The notes under the pieces were generated by a model. It saw only the letters and a list, made by a program, of their open reading frames with translations, was not told the DNA's origin and made no database searches. The translations under genes and the position numbers were made by a program. This document shows, one piece after another, positions 55,144 through 64,000 of a stretch of 64,000 bases of DNA. Source of the stretch: Rhodospirillales bacterium (GTDB lineage: Bacteria; Pseudomonadota; Alphaproteobacteria; Rhodospirillales; Casp-alpha2); contig JAJFII010000064.1 of NCBI GenBank assembly GCA_021775095.1, positions 1-64,000 of the forward strand. Direction: 5' to 3'. The number at the start of each line of letters is the position of its first letter. Position 1 is the stretch's first letter.

Positions 55144-55352
55144 CGAGTTATCCTCTGATCATGGTTTTCTTGTTCTTAACCCAGTTTTCCGGCAATAAAT
55201 CATCACGAATTGGTGACCCAGAACGGATCGTTTCACGCTGGTATTCGCGGCACAGGAATGGGCTGTTTATGTCGCTGTTCAGGGGCGGTCCCTGGATCGT
55301 CAAATGACCTTCCTGGACAGTTCGAGGATTGCCATGCGGAGGCCGGCAGGGT

Positions 55353-56552
55353 TTAAGGTTTTTCCGTGAGTTGTGCCTTGAGTTGTTTGGCGGCCACGGC
55401 AAAGCCGCCGTCCCCCCCATCAATGAAATGAACATGTTCACTATCCGTCAAACTAAAAATCAGGCAAGTCATCAATGCCGTATCCGCCTGGTGAGTGCCG
55501 AAGGCGATGGCCCCCTGATCGCGAAATGCCACTAAAACCCGTTCAATATTAATGACCTCACCGGGCGAACAATCGAGGACCAAACGCAGGGTATCGTCGA
55601 ACCGTCGATAATCGGTATTTGCCCTGAGTTCACGGCGATACAGGGCGGCGTCATAAGCGCCTAACTTTAGCTCGAAGGTTTCGAGAATTAACTGAACCAG
55701 GCACTCCCAGTAGAGGTCCAGCATTCGGATAAGGAACCACTTTTTTCCTCGCGTCGCCTGAGCTTCCGCAACCAAACCTTTTGGCGGCCAGCGAAACCTC
55801 AGGTTCGCAGCTTGTACGGGTTGGTTGTTCTCCAATTTAAATCCCAGCGCCTCGTTGATTCCTGCCATAACCTGACGGTAGATATCGGCTGCCTTTTCGC
55901 GGTCCGACGATAGAGCCTGGATCAGCATACTCAGCATCACACCACGTTGCGCAGCGAGTGGTTCCCAACGGCACGACAAGCCGTGCAGGTCCAACCCACC
56001 TTCACCACCATCGTTGTTCAATAAATAGCCATGGGTGCCATTGTCAGCCTTAATCAGTTTGTCAACAAGGCCAACGCCGCCACCGGAAAATACGGCAAGA
56101 AAATTACCGGGGCTTAGACGGTATTTGGCAACCAAAACGTCGACGTTATCATCACGAACGCGATGAACAGGTACGGCCCCTACCCGCAAATCAAGACCAA
56201 ACTCAGCCATTGCGATATGTCGAGTCTTCACAAGCGCCCGACATACATCGGGCAGCGCTGCAGGCGGAATCAGCAAAGTTGCACCATCACCGCCGAAGAC
56301 ATAGGGAATATCATGCGCCTGGGTCACGTTAAGAACCGCCGTGATCGATGCGGCACCAACTAAATTCACGTCCTTGTAACGGCCTTCCTGAATGGCTTTT
56401 GTCGAACCGCTAATATCGGCGATTACGACCAGCCAGTCGTCGGGAGCCGGTTGATAACGATCAATGTCCGCGACATCGGCAAAGTCTTCGAAACTCGTCA
56501 ATTCCCGATAGAAACCGTCGGTTTCATCGCGTTGTTCAGCCGTCACTATCAT
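55353..56552 (-). CDS. DUF3095 family protein with class III cyclase-like motifs
   Basis: A 399-residue protein of the DUF3095 family, whose function I cannot assign. In the first 130 residues it reads LVVIADISGST with D46, then YVFGGDGATLL at about 84-94 with D89. These sit where class III nucleotidyl cyclases hold their two metal-binding aspartates. The rest is helical and unique to the family. It lies downstream of the TPR gene, about 95 bases away, and 1.6 kb from the cNMP-EAL gene. A soluble cyclase or an inactive relative are the main options. Confidence 0.7.
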   Translation of the reverse strand: MIVTAEQRDETDGFYRELTSFEDFADVADIDRYQPAPDDWLVVIADISGSTKAIQEGRYKDVNLVGAASITAVLNVTQAHDIPYVFGGDGATLLIPPAALPDVCRALVKTRHIAMAEFGLDLRVGAVPVHRVRDDNVDVLVAKYRLSPGNFLAVFSGGGVGLVDKLIKADNGTHGYLLNNDGGEGGLDLHGLSCRWEPLAAQRGVMLSMLIQALSSDREKAADIYRQVMAGINEALGFKLENNQPVQAANLRFRWPPKGLVAEAQATRGKKWFLIRMLDLYWECLVQLILETFELKLGAYDAALYRRELRANTDYRRFDDTLRLVLDCSPGEVINIERVLVAFRDQGAIAFGTHQADTALMTCLIFSLTDSEHVHFIDGGDGGFAVAAKQLKAQLTEKP

Positions 56553-56646
56553 TTTCGGTTCCCCTCATATTCTGGTTCCCGGTTAATATTTGACCGCCAA
56601 TGATCGAGCCGTATTTTGTGCCACGTCTCTTTCGCATTTATATCGC

Positions 56647-57378
56647 TCACTGGCCCAGGGCCCGTTCCAAAGACTCGATTTTTGTTAACAGTTCATCCGT
56701 CGACTTTACCCGGGCGGCATTTCTGTAATCGGCCAAGGCGGCATGGAGGTTATTTCTCAGATGATGTATGCGGCCGCGCCAGAGACTCAGATCATAATCG
56801 CGTGGAGTATCGGAAATGAGTTTATCGAGGTCCTTAATCGCCAGATGCGATTGCCCAGTGAGCTCGAGCGCCCGTGCCCGTATTTTTCGGGCGATGACCG
56901 AACGGGGATCAACGTCTAAAACCCGAGACGCCATGCCAATGGCATCGCGTTGTCGGTCTTGATTAGCATAGGCACCTGCCAGCGCTTCAAGGATCCTTGT
57001 GTTGGCTGGAGCCTGGCGGTTGGCCCGTTCGAGATCCGCCGTTCCGGTTTTTTGCCCGTCCCTTAAATACTTAAGCCGGGTGGTCCCGCGCAGATATAGA
57101 ATATACCCCTGTAAACGGCCCACCGGTAACCTGTCAATGGCGATGGAATAATCCCTGATTGCCGCTAGGGGTCGACCCGACGCCAGCAGCGCCTGGGCCC
57201 GAATTTGCAGGGCCCGGATGAGGTGTGGCGTGGCCAGCGACGGTTTGGCAATGACCAGATTACAGGCATAAATCGTGTTCAAATAGTCGGAATAGGCTTC
57301 CCGACACCCGTTGCTGGCTTCCGAGGCCGAGGCGGCGCTTACCGCCCACAAGGCACATAGCCCTACAATCAAGGCCAT
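56647..57378 (-). CDS. secreted tetratricopeptide-repeat protein
   Basis: A 243-residue protein with a signal peptide (ALIVGLCALWAVSAASA) and about four TPR-like units (ALQIRAQALLASGRPLAAI, AGAYANQDRQRDAIGMA, ARALELTGQSHLAIKDL). Likely a periplasmic scaffold; partner unknown. The start at ATG 57378 gives a clean signal peptide; the longer frame to 57435 overlaps lpdA. It follows lpdA by about 28 bases and may be in the pdh transcript. Confidence 0.8.
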   Translation of the reverse strand: MALIVGLCALWAVSAASASEASNGCREAYSDYLNTIYACNLVIAKPSLATPHLIRALQIRAQALLASGRPLAAIRDYSIAIDRLPVGRLQGYILYLRGTTRLKYLRDGQKTGTADLERANRQAPANTRILEALAGAYANQDRQRDAIGMASRVLDVDPRSVIARKIRARALELTGQSHLAIKDLDKLISDTPRDYDLSLWRGRIHHLRNNLHAALADYRNAARVKSTDELLTKIESLERALGQ

Positions 57379-57406
57379 CACTTGGCGGGGGGGCGCCCGC
57401 TGAATT

Positions 57407-58810
57407 TTACATGTGTATGACACGACCATAGGCATCGAGAACGGACTCGTGCATCATCTCGGAAAGGGTTGGATGTGGAAAGACGGTATGCATAAGCTCC
57501 TCTTCCGTTGTTTCCAATCCCATGGCAACGACATACCCCTGTATCAATTCAGTTACCTCGTGGCCCACCATATGGGCACCTAACAATTGTCCGGTTTTTG
57601 CATCGAACACTGTTTTAATCAGCCCTTCGGCTTCACCCAGTGCGATGGCTTTACCATTACCCATAAACGGGAAACGACCAATTTTGACGTGATAGCCCTG
57701 CTCCTTGGCCCTGGTTTCCGTCAGGCCAACACTGGCCACCTGTGGATGACAGTAGGTGCATCCCGGAATATGGCCCTTGTCCATTGGGTGAACATTTGCC
57801 AGGCCAGCTATTTTTTCAATGCAAATAACCCCTTCGTGTTCCGCTTTATGGGCCAGCATGGGAGGTCCGGCCACATCGCCAATGGCGTAGATTCCCGGTT
57901 CATCCGTGCATGAAAATTCATCGGTAACAATGCAGCCCCGGTCGGTCTTGATTTTTGTCGTCTCCAGGCCGATGCCCTCGATATTGCCAACCACGCCCAC
58001 CGCGGAAATCACCCGGTCAACGGTAATTTGGTGGGTTTTACCTTTTTCGTCCTCGACCGTGCAGGTCACGGAATTAGCCGCCTTATCGAGTTTCGTAACC
58101 TTAGCGGAGGTCATGATTTTCATCCCATGTTTTTCAAGCTGCTTACGGGCAAGTTTCGAAATCTCTTCGTCCTCGACCGGCATCACCTGGTTCATGACCT
58201 CAACAACGGTTACCTCTGCCCCCATGGTATTAAAGAAGCTGGCAAATTCGATGCCAATGGCACCGGAGCCAATGACCAAAAGGGATTTGGGCATGGTATT
58301 GGGGACCAGGGCATCAAAATAACTCCAAACCAATTTGCCATCCGCCTCTAGCCCCGGCAGGGCCCGAGGTCGTGCACCGGTGGCAACGATAATGTGTTTA
58401 CCGGTCAATTCAGCGAGGGATTTACCACCTTTCGTGACGCTGACTTTGCCAGGGCCATTCAGTTTGGCGTCACCATCGACGACAGTTACTTTGTTCTTTT
58501 TAAGCAGATGGCTGACCCCGCCACTCAATTGTTTGGCAACACCCCGGGACCGATCCACGACCTTTTGCAGGTCAAATCCGATATTCGAATTGGACAGACC
58601 ATAGTCGCCGGCGTGTTTCATATAATTATATATCTCGGCCGAACGCAGCAGCGCTTTGGTCGGAATGCATCCCCAGTTCAGGCAGATGCCCCCGACATGT
58701 TGTTTTTCAACAACGCAGGTTTTCATCCCCAATTGGGCCGCCCGAATGGCCGTCACATAACCACCGGGGCCGGCACCAATTATCACTACATCAAAATTTG
58801 TTTCAGCCAT
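57407..58810 (-). CDS. lpdA: dihydrolipoyl dehydrogenase (E3)
   Basis: A 467-residue flavoprotein that re-oxidises dihydrolipoamide with NAD. The FAD motif is GAGPGGY, the redox pair is C43/C48 in GGICLNWGCIPTKA, and the C-terminal His-Glu pair is in HPTLSEMMHE. It is the last pdh gene; its position next to pdhC, and the absence of 2-oxoglutarate dehydrogenase genes, suggests it serves pyruvate dehydrogenase. Confidence 0.95.
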   Translation of the reverse strand: MAETNFDVVIIGAGPGGYVTAIRAAQLGMKTCVVEKQHVGGICLNWGCIPTKALLRSAEIYNYMKHAGDYGLSNSNIGFDLQKVVDRSRGVAKQLSGGVSHLLKKNKVTVVDGDAKLNGPGKVSVTKGGKSLAELTGKHIIVATGARPRALPGLEADGKLVWSYFDALVPNTMPKSLLVIGSGAIGIEFASFFNTMGAEVTVVEVMNQVMPVEDEEISKLARKQLEKHGMKIMTSAKVTKLDKAANSVTCTVEDEKGKTHQITVDRVISAVGVVGNIEGIGLETTKIKTDRGCIVTDEFSCTDEPGIYAIGDVAGPPMLAHKAEHEGVICIEKIAGLANVHPMDKGHIPGCTYCHPQVASVGLTETRAKEQGYHVKIGRFPFMGNGKAIALGEAEGLIKTVFDAKTGQLLGAHMVGHEVTELIQGYVVAMGLETTEEELMHTVFPHPTLSEMMHESVLDAYGRVIHM

Positions 58811-58955
58811 TTTTTATATCCGTGGGAAAATTTTGGGGGTGGGTTCACAGGTATCGGATTCAGCGATGGGCGACTCAGGAACCGGGCAACGGCACCTGTC
58901 GCCATGGTTGATAATCGCCGTTAGATTAACCCATACCATAAGTGTCGTTCCCGCT

Positions 58956-60281
58956 TCATAACATCAATTGAATGGGGTCTTCGAGGATCGCCTTTAGGTC
59001 TTTCATCATGGCCGCCGCCGGTGCCCCGTCAATGCATCTGTGATCGACGGCGAGAGTTATTGACATCACCGTGGCGATCGCCAACGCCCCGTCCTTCACG
59101 ACGGCCCGTTGTTCGCCGGCCCCGACCGATATTATTCCGCCCTGCGGCGGATTAATGATCGAATTAAAGGATTTAACCCCAAACATACCTAAGTTTGAAA
59201 TTGTAAAAGTCCCGCCCTGATACTCCTCAGGCTGCAATTTCCCGTCCCTGGCCTTACCCGCCAGAGCTTTAATTTCATGGGAGATGGTGGCGAGGCCTTT
59301 GCCGCCGGCATCCTTCACAATCGGCGTAATCAATCCACCTTCAATGGCAACGGCGATGGATATATCAACCCGTTGGAATTTCAGCACTGCGGCATCGGTA
59401 AAGGCCGCATTACAGTCTGGGTTACGTTTAAGACTAAGGGCGACGGCTTTAACAATAAAATCGTTAACCGAAAGTTTATAGTCGGCCCCTTCGCGCTCAT
59501 TCAGGTCCTTTCGCAAAGCCAGAAGATTGTCCAATTCGATATCACTGGAGATGTTAAAATGCGGTATATCACGAGCGGATTCCGTAAGTCGTTTCGCGAT
59601 CGCCTTACGCATTCCCGTATGGGGGGTTGCATCAAACTCTGGCATGAGCGCGAATATTGGATCTGCCGATGTGGTCGGAGCCGGCGGCACCACGGTGGTT
59701 GTCGGCGCCGCAGAAGCCGGTGTCGGTGCAGCCATTACCGTTGGTGACGCCGGACCAGCAGCGATGGTGGCCTCGACGTCAATTTTGACAATTCGACCGC
59801 GCGGCCCGCTGCCCGCGATCTGTGCCAATTCCAATCCATTTTGCTGCGCCAATCGTTTGGCCAACGGGCTTGCAAAAATTCGCTCACCGGGCGCGGGTGT
59901 CGGCGATGGCACGGCGGCTGTAACCGTCGGCGATGGCACGGCGGCTGTAACCGTCGGAGGTGCCACCGATACCGCCTCGGCAGGCGGCGCGGACACTGCT
60001 TCTGCCTGCGCTTCGGCAACAATATCGCCAGCGCTTTCGCCCTCTTCGAGCAGTATTGCGATCGGTGTATTGACGGCCACACCGTCGGTGCCTTCAGCAA
60101 TCAGAATTTTACCTAGAACGCCCTCGTCCACGGCCTCAACTTCCATTGTTGCCTTATCGGTTTCAATTTCGCAAAGCACATCTCCACTGTCGACGACGTC
60201 GCCTTCCTGTTTTAACCATTTTGCAAGACCGCCCTCAGTCATTGTCGGCGACAATGCGGGCATGAGGATTTGAATTGGCAT
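58956..60281 (-). CDS. pdhC: dihydrolipoamide acetyltransferase (E2) of pyruvate dehydrogenase
   Basis: A 441-residue E2 core subunit. One lipoyl domain (1-78) carries K43 in ETDKATME; then an Ala/Pro/Thr-rich linker with a tandem repeat, a peripheral-subunit-binding domain (about 136-170, [11 protein letters not shown]) and the acetyltransferase domain ending with the catalytic DHRCIDG. It transfers acetyl groups to CoA. Overlaps nothing; 17 bases follow pdhB. Confidence 0.95.
   Translation of the reverse strand: MPIQILMPALSPTMTEGGLAKWLKQEGDVVDSGDVLCEIETDKATMEVEAVDEGVLGKILIAEGTDGVAVNTPIAILLEEGESAGDIVAEAQAEAVSAPPAEAVSVAPPTVTAAVPSPTVTAAVPSPTPAPGERIFASPLAKRLAQQNGLELAQIAGSGPRGRIVKIDVEATIAAGPASPTVMAAPTPASAAPTTTVVPPAPTTSADPIFALMPEFDATPHTGMRKAIAKRLTESARDIPHFNISSDIELDNLLALRKDLNEREGADYKLSVNDFIVKAVALSLKRNPDCNAAFTDAAVLKFQRVDISIAVAIEGGLITPIVKDAGGKGLATISHEIKALAGKARDGKLQPEEYQGGTFTISNLGMFGVKSFNSIINPPQGGIISVGAGEQRAVVKDGALAIATVMSITLAVDHRCIDGAPAAAMMKDLKAILEDPIQLML
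59901..59954 (-). repeat. tandem 27-bp repeat in the pdhC linker
   Basis: Two identical 27-bp copies (59901-59927 and 59928-59954) encode the repeated VPSPTVTAA linker segment. In-frame, so linker length can vary by slippage without breaking the protein. Confidence 0.85.
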
Positions 60282-60298
60282 GTTTTGTCTCCCCTTCC

Positions 60299-61669
60299 CT
60301 AGCGATAACAGACGGCTTTTACCGCCTCAACAATTTGTGGCGGTTTCGGTAATGCGAGGGCCTCGAGATTTGCCGCATAGGGCATCGGAACATCTTCGCA
60401 AGAAACCCGTTTCACCGGTGCATCGAGATAATCAAAGGCTTCTTCCATGATACGGGCCGAAATTTCCGCCCCGATCCCACAGGTTGGCCAGCTTTCTTCG
60501 ACGTTTACCAGACGATTGGTTTTTTGCACAGACGACACGATGGTCGCCGTATCGAGCGGTCGGACGGAGCGTAAATTTATCACTTCCGCTTCAATCCCCT
60601 CTTTCGCCAGTTGCTCGGCCGCCTGCAGGGCCAAACCAACGGAAATTGAATAGGCGGTAATGGTTACATCGATGCCCGCACGTTCGATTTTTGCTTTGCC
60701 GATAGGTACGACAAAATCCGGATCAGAGGGCACATCAAAGCTCTGACCGTAAAGCATCTCATTTTCCAGGACGACGACCGGATTCTCGTCACGAATAGCC
60801 GCCTTGAGCAGCCCCTTGGCATCCTCCCCTGACCACGGGGCCACGACTTTTAATCCGGGGACATGGGCATACCAGGCCGCATAACATTGTGAATGCTGGG
60901 CGCCAACACGGGCCGCCGCACCATTGGGCCCGCGGAAAACCATGGGTGCACTCATCTGTCCACCCGACATGTAGCGCGTCTTGGCCGCTGAATTAATAAT
61001 TTGATCGAGGGCCTGGACGGCAAAATTAAAGGTCATAAATTCGACAATCGGTTTCAAACCACCGAATGCGGCACCTACGCCTAAGCCGGCAAAACCGTGT
61101 TCGGTAATCGGCGTGTCGATCACCCGTTTGTCGCCAAATTCGTCCAATAAACCTTGCGATACCTTGTAAGCGCCCTGATATTGAGCCACTTCTTCGCCCA
61201 TCAGGAAAACCCGCTCGTCCGTCCGCATTTCTTCAGCCATGGCATCACGAAGGGCCTCACGTATGGTCTGATTGACCCGGGCACCGGTATATTCTGGATC
61301 CGGTGCCTCAGCCGGTTGCGTGGGTGCCGACGACACCTCAGGAGATGAGACCGCCGTCGGCTCTACAGGCGCTTCACGCGCCGGTACGGGGGCCGCACTG
61401 ACAGCGTCGGCAGCGCTGGCATCTTCGCCTTCCTCAAGAATCACGGCAATTGGCTGATTAACCAGAACGCCTTCGGTTCCTTCTTCAACCAGGATCTTCC
61501 CGAGCACCCCTTCGTCTACGGCTTCAACTTCCATTGTCGCTTTATCGGTTTCGATTTCACAGATCACATCACCGCTTTCAATGGGGTCACCCACTTGTTT
61601 GAGCCACTTTGCGATGGTGCCTTCTGTCATGGTCGGCGAAAGCGCCGGCATCAGGACTTGGATGGACAT
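60299..61669 (-). CDS. pdhB: pyruvate dehydrogenase E1 beta with N-terminal lipoyl domain
   Basis: A 456-residue E1 beta subunit that begins with a full lipoyl domain (1-78, lipoyl-lysine K43 in ETDKATMEV) and an Ala/Pro linker. The E1 beta part starts near 130 ([13 protein letters not shown] type) and includes [17 protein letters not shown] and [14 protein letters not shown]. The extra lipoyl domain is almost identical to that of pdhC, which is a known alphaproteobacterial trait. Between pdhA and pdhC in the operon. Confidence 0.95.
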   Translation of the reverse strand: MSIQVLMPALSPTMTEGTIAKWLKQVGDPIESGDVICEIETDKATMEVEAVDEGVLGKILVEEGTEGVLVNQPIAVILEEGEDASAADAVSAAPVPAREAPVEPTAVSSPEVSSAPTQPAEAPDPEYTGARVNQTIREALRDAMAEEMRTDERVFLMGEEVAQYQGAYKVSQGLLDEFGDKRVIDTPITEHGFAGLGVGAAFGGLKPIVEFMTFNFAVQALDQIINSAAKTRYMSGGQMSAPMVFRGPNGAAARVGAQHSQCYAAWYAHVPGLKVVAPWSGEDAKGLLKAAIRDENPVVVLENEMLYGQSFDVPSDPDFVVPIGKAKIERAGIDVTITAYSISVGLALQAAEQLAKEGIEAEVINLRSVRPLDTATIVSSVQKTNRLVNVEESWPTCGIGAEISARIMEEAFDYLDAPVKRVSCEDVPMPYAANLEALALPKPPQIVEAVKAVCYR

Positions 61670-61713
61670 GTATCTACCTCTTTCCCTTTCGGGTAAAATT
61701 AATCAAAATCAAG

Positions 61714-62754
61714 TTATGCAGTCGCGTAAACATCCGTGAACAATTCAGATGGGTCCGGTTCCTGGCTTTGCTGAGCAAATTCCGCAGCCGCCGTAACAAC
61801 GACTTTCACTTGCTTATCAATTTCCTTCAAAGCGGCTTCATCGGAAATTTTTTCTGAGAAAATTCTGTCGCGCAGCATATCAATGGGGTCGGTTTCCTTG
61901 CGCACCTTGGCAACTTCTTCCTTCGAGCGGTATTTGGCCGGATCAGACATTGAATGCCCCCGATATCTGTAGGTTTTCATTTCGAGGATAAAGGGGCCCT
62001 TTCCCGACCGGCACCAGTCATTGGCTTCCTCGGCAGCGGCCCGGACTTCGACAACATCCATCCCATTGACCTGTTTTCCCGGAATACCAAATGAGTCACC
62101 GCGTTTATATAAATCGGTAACCGCCGACGCCCGTTCAATGGACGTACCCATGCCATATTTATTATTTTCAATGACATAGACAACCGGCAGCTTCCACAAG
62201 GAGGCCATATTAAAGGCTTCATAGATCTGGCCCTGGTTGATGGCGCCGTCACCACAGTAGGCGTGATTTACACCGCCGTCGTTCTTATATTTATGGGCGA
62301 AGGCAAGCCCCGTACCCAACGGCATCTGCGCCCCGACGATACCATGACCACCAAAGAAATTCTTTTCACGGCTGAACATGTGCATGGAGCCGCCCTTACC
62401 CTTTGAATAACCGCCGCGACGTCCGGTCAATTCAGCCATGACTCCCTTTGGGTCCATATCGTAGGCGATCATATGACCATGATCGCGGTAACTGGTGATG
62501 ACTGTATCGTGCGCCTTAGAGGCGGCTTTCATGCCGACAACAACGGCTTCCTGTCCAATGTAAAGATGGCAGAACCCGCCGATCAAACCCATTCCATAAA
62601 GTTGACCGGCCTTCTCCTCGAACCGGCGAATGAGTAACATTTTTCGATAAAACTCAATCAGTTCCTCAGGCGATGCGTCATTGCTTTTTTTACTCGCAGA
62701 TTTTTTTGATTTGGCGGCCGGTTTTTTTGCGGCAGATTTGGTTGCGCGTGCCAT
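61714..62754 (-). CDS. pdhA: pyruvate dehydrogenase E1 alpha
   Basis: A 346-residue E1 alpha with an unusual Lys/Ala-rich first 27 residues (TKSAAKKPAAKSKKSASKK), then a standard thiamine-diphosphate domain. The TPP motif is CGDGAINQG...ENN, and the phosphorylation-loop equivalent is YRGHSMSDPAKYR. It decarboxylates pyruvate with E1 beta. First gene of the operon. The basic tail occurs in relatives and may anchor E1 to the E2 core. Confidence 0.95.
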   Translation of the reverse strand: MARATKSAAKKPAAKSKKSASKKSNDASPEELIEFYRKMLLIRRFEEKAGQLYGMGLIGGFCHLYIGQEAVVVGMKAASKAHDTVITSYRDHGHMIAYDMDPKGVMAELTGRRGGYSKGKGGSMHMFSREKNFFGGHGIVGAQMPLGTGLAFAHKYKNDGGVNHAYCGDGAINQGQIYEAFNMASLWKLPVVYVIENNKYGMGTSIERASAVTDLYKRGDSFGIPGKQVNGMDVVEVRAAAEEANDWCRSGKGPFILEMKTYRYRGHSMSDPAKYRSKEEVAKVRKETDPIDMLRDRIFSEKISDEAALKEIDKQVKVVVTAAAEFAQQSQEPDPSELFTDVYATA

Positions 62755-63202
62755 AGGCTATCCCTCTCCCATCTAATCCAGGCAATTCATGCTGCCTGTT
62801 AGGGACGTTAATCGACCCGTGATTGCTATTCAACTCCTTACATCGGTCGGCAACACAATAATCGTCATTTTTATGAAAATATTAACTTATTTTTTGTTAA
62901 TTAGCTCATCAATGTACATTTTTGGCCTGATTTTCTAGAATATCCAAAGGGCTCCGGCAAACGGTATTGTTGAGAATTTCAACTGAGTGGATTAAATATG
63001 TCATAGGGACAGGTGCCGGGTGTCGCGCATCCCTATGGCGGCGGCGCAGCCGCTGGCCATTTGAGTGCGAAGCACAAAAGGCCAGCCAGTTTGTAAAATA
63101 TTGTAAATCCAGCCCCCGCAGCCGTGTGCCTCGATGCTCTCCGACGGGTTATTGTCACTGCTCATTGGAAAAAAGTAACCTCGGCCAAACCGCACCGTGG
63201 TT
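62755..63202. other. 448-base gap with nested inverted repeats
   Basis: Between the FecR-cyclophilin gene and pdhA, both on the minus strand. The right half carries the inverted repeats annotated at 63002-63086. The left half should hold the pdhA promoter; AT-rich blocks occur near 62870-62915 but no boxes are firm. No gene is supported. Confidence 0.5.
63002..63086. repeat. nested inverted repeats (two hairpins)
   Basis: First pair: CATAGGGA (63002-63009) and TCCCTATG (63030-63037). Second pair: GCTGGCC (63052-63058) and GGCCAGC (63080-63086), enclosing a smaller hairpin GTGC-GAA-GCAC (63065-63075). Could be a repetitive extragenic element or an RNA structure. No T-run follows either hairpin. 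Confidence 0.55.
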
Positions 63203-64000
63203 TTACGGATTGATGTCGACAGCAACCCGTAAAGACCTAATAAAATCCGGCGTCTTCGGCGGTTTTCCTGTTGCCAGTTGATCGAGATACGCCATGCCAC
63301 TGACGACTTTTCCCCAGACCGTATATTTGCCATCCAGCGCGTTGGCCCGACCAAGCGCGATAAAGAAAATACTGTCACCACTGTTGGGATCATTCAATTT
63401 ACGACTCATACCAACAATGCCGCGCTCAATGGGAGTATCTGAAAATTCAGCATCAAGCGTTACGCCGGAACCACCAACCCCTGTCCCCGTCGGGTCACCG
63501 GTTTCTGCCACATAATTCTGGCGGACAAAATGAAACGTCAGGTTATCGTAGAAGCCATCCCGGGCCAGCTGTTTTATGCGCTTCACGTGATTGGGTGCCA
63601 GGTCGGGAAGCATTTTAATCTCAACCCGACCCGCCGGCACGTCCATATAGATCGTGTTTTCTTTGTCCGTCTCTGCCCGCGCGGGTGAAGCGGATGGATT
63701 AACAGATGCTTGCTGCGTTGACTGCGGACTGTTGGAGGGACTTTTGCCCTCGGTTGCCAATGCAGCCATCACCGTGGTAACCGCTTTTTCCAGCGCAGCA
63801 GAAGGCTGGGTGCCGAGACTTGATATTCCGTCACTTGATACCGAATAAACCTCGCCAGCCGTAACCCGTTGAGTTCCCGCTGCGGAATCGACTTCAATTG
63901 CCCCCTCCAGGACAGCGACTTCCATGGTGTCTTGATCTGCAAGAACGTCGAATTTGGTTCCTCGGATACCGATTGTTGCCGTTGGCGTGGTGATTACCAT
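63203..64000 (-). CDS. FecR-domain protein fused to cyclophilin-type PPIase domain (partial)
   Basis: 265 residues visible; the gene starts outside the window, because the FecR domain is already half-way through at the edge (VITTPTATIGIRGTKFDV, VAVLEGAIEV). A Ser/Pro/Gln-rich linker (about 85-112) leads to a cyclophilin domain (about 115-262) with GFYDNLTFHF, ETGDPTGTG and SIFFIALGRANALDGKYTVWGKV. The catalytic arginine of FHR is replaced by F158, and the Gln two strands later by Glu. It may be a non-catalytic binding domain. The FecR part suggests a periplasmic sensing or anchoring role. Confidence 0.8.
   Translation of the reverse strand: MVITTPTATIGIRGTKFDVLADQDTMEVAVLEGAIEVDSAAGTQRVTAGEVYSVSSDGISSLGTQPSAALEKAVTTVMAALATEGKSPSNSPQSTQQASVNPSASPARAETDKENTIYMDVPAGRVEIKMLPDLAPNHVKRIKQLARDGFYDNLTFHFVRQNYVAETGDPTGTGVGGSGVTLDAEFSDTPIERGIVGMSRKLNDPNSGDSIFFIALGRANALDGKYTVWGKVVSGMAYLDQLATGKPPKTPDFIRSLRVAVDINP

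Noticed and set aside
59527-60273. 248-codon plus-strand frame opposite pdhC
   Set aside because: Low-complexity Ala/Gly/Ser antisense of the E2 linker and lipoyl domain.
1-64000. CRISPR arrays, tRNA or rRNA genes, prophage
   Set aside because: No regularly spaced repeats, no cloverleaf-like sequences in the gaps, and no phage or integrase genes were seen.

Overview
The window is ordinary chromosomal DNA of a free-living, flagellated alphaproteobacterium. The order Rhodospirillales or a close relative is likely, but that is inference. The clues are the gene order folK, rpoZ, rsh, DUF2062, pdxJ, acpS, lepB, rnc, era, recO; a pyruvate dehydrogenase E1 beta subunit carrying its own lipoyl domain; a bactofilin/M23 peptidase pair; the alphaproteobacterial small families DUF4169 and DUF4170; and a Bpt/ATE-type aminoacyl-protein transferase. 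No rRNA, tRNA, CRISPR array, intact transposase or prophage was seen.

Layout. 1-345: a 267-bp inverted-repeat element that cuts off a LysE-type exporter gene. 979-4688: metY-like, hemB, serA. 4837-7562 (minus): CheW, an alpha/beta hydrolase, a class III CoA-transferase. 7703-13840: penicillin-acylase-like hydrolase, threonine dehydratase with ACT domain, an IS-end-like remnant, and an overlapping YHS protein/histidine kinase pair. 13966-18355: membrane-anchored methyltransferase, motA, motB, bpt, a PPOX flavoprotein. 18460-21085: two tandem LarA-like (DUF2088) paralogues. 21915-24239: an HBM-type chemoreceptor plus a STAS protein in gene-poor surroundings. 24417-36889: bioY, parC, csp and the recO-to-folK housekeeping cluster. 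37034-41821: NYN protein, uracil-DNA glycosylase, DUF4169, DUF4170, GST, smpB, dapA, PilZ. 42183-46986: DUF3307, soluble lytic transglycosylase, HAD dehalogenase, a second threonine dehydratase, bactofilin. 46970-50897: M23 peptidase, pgpA, pncC/cinA-like, an enolase-superfamily enzyme. 50975-52383: ratA/coq10-like and lipA. 52548-57378: cNMP-EAL protein, hydrolase-OsmC fusion, DUF3095, TPR protein. 57407-62754: lpdA, pdhC, pdhB, pdhA (minus strand). 63203-64000: a FecR-cyclophilin fusion, cut by the window edge.

How genes work together. pdhA, pdhB, pdhC and lpdA encode the whole pyruvate dehydrogenase complex, and nearby lipA makes its lipoyl cofactor. The rsh-rpoZ neighbourhood joins the stringent response to RNA polymerase. 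MotA/MotB, CheW, the MCP, the PilZ protein and the cNMP-EAL protein all bear on motility and c-di-GMP signalling. Bactofilin, the M23 peptidase and the lytic transglycosylase act on cell-wall shape and turnover.

Most unusual items: two families of small non-autonomous inverted-repeat elements; the FecR-cyclophilin fusion lacking the canonical catalytic arginine; DUF3095 with class III cyclase-like metal motifs close to a cyclic-nucleotide-gated EAL protein; the translationally coupled YHS/kinase pair; and the tandem LarA-like paralogues. None of these proves a new system. They are the places where one is most likely.
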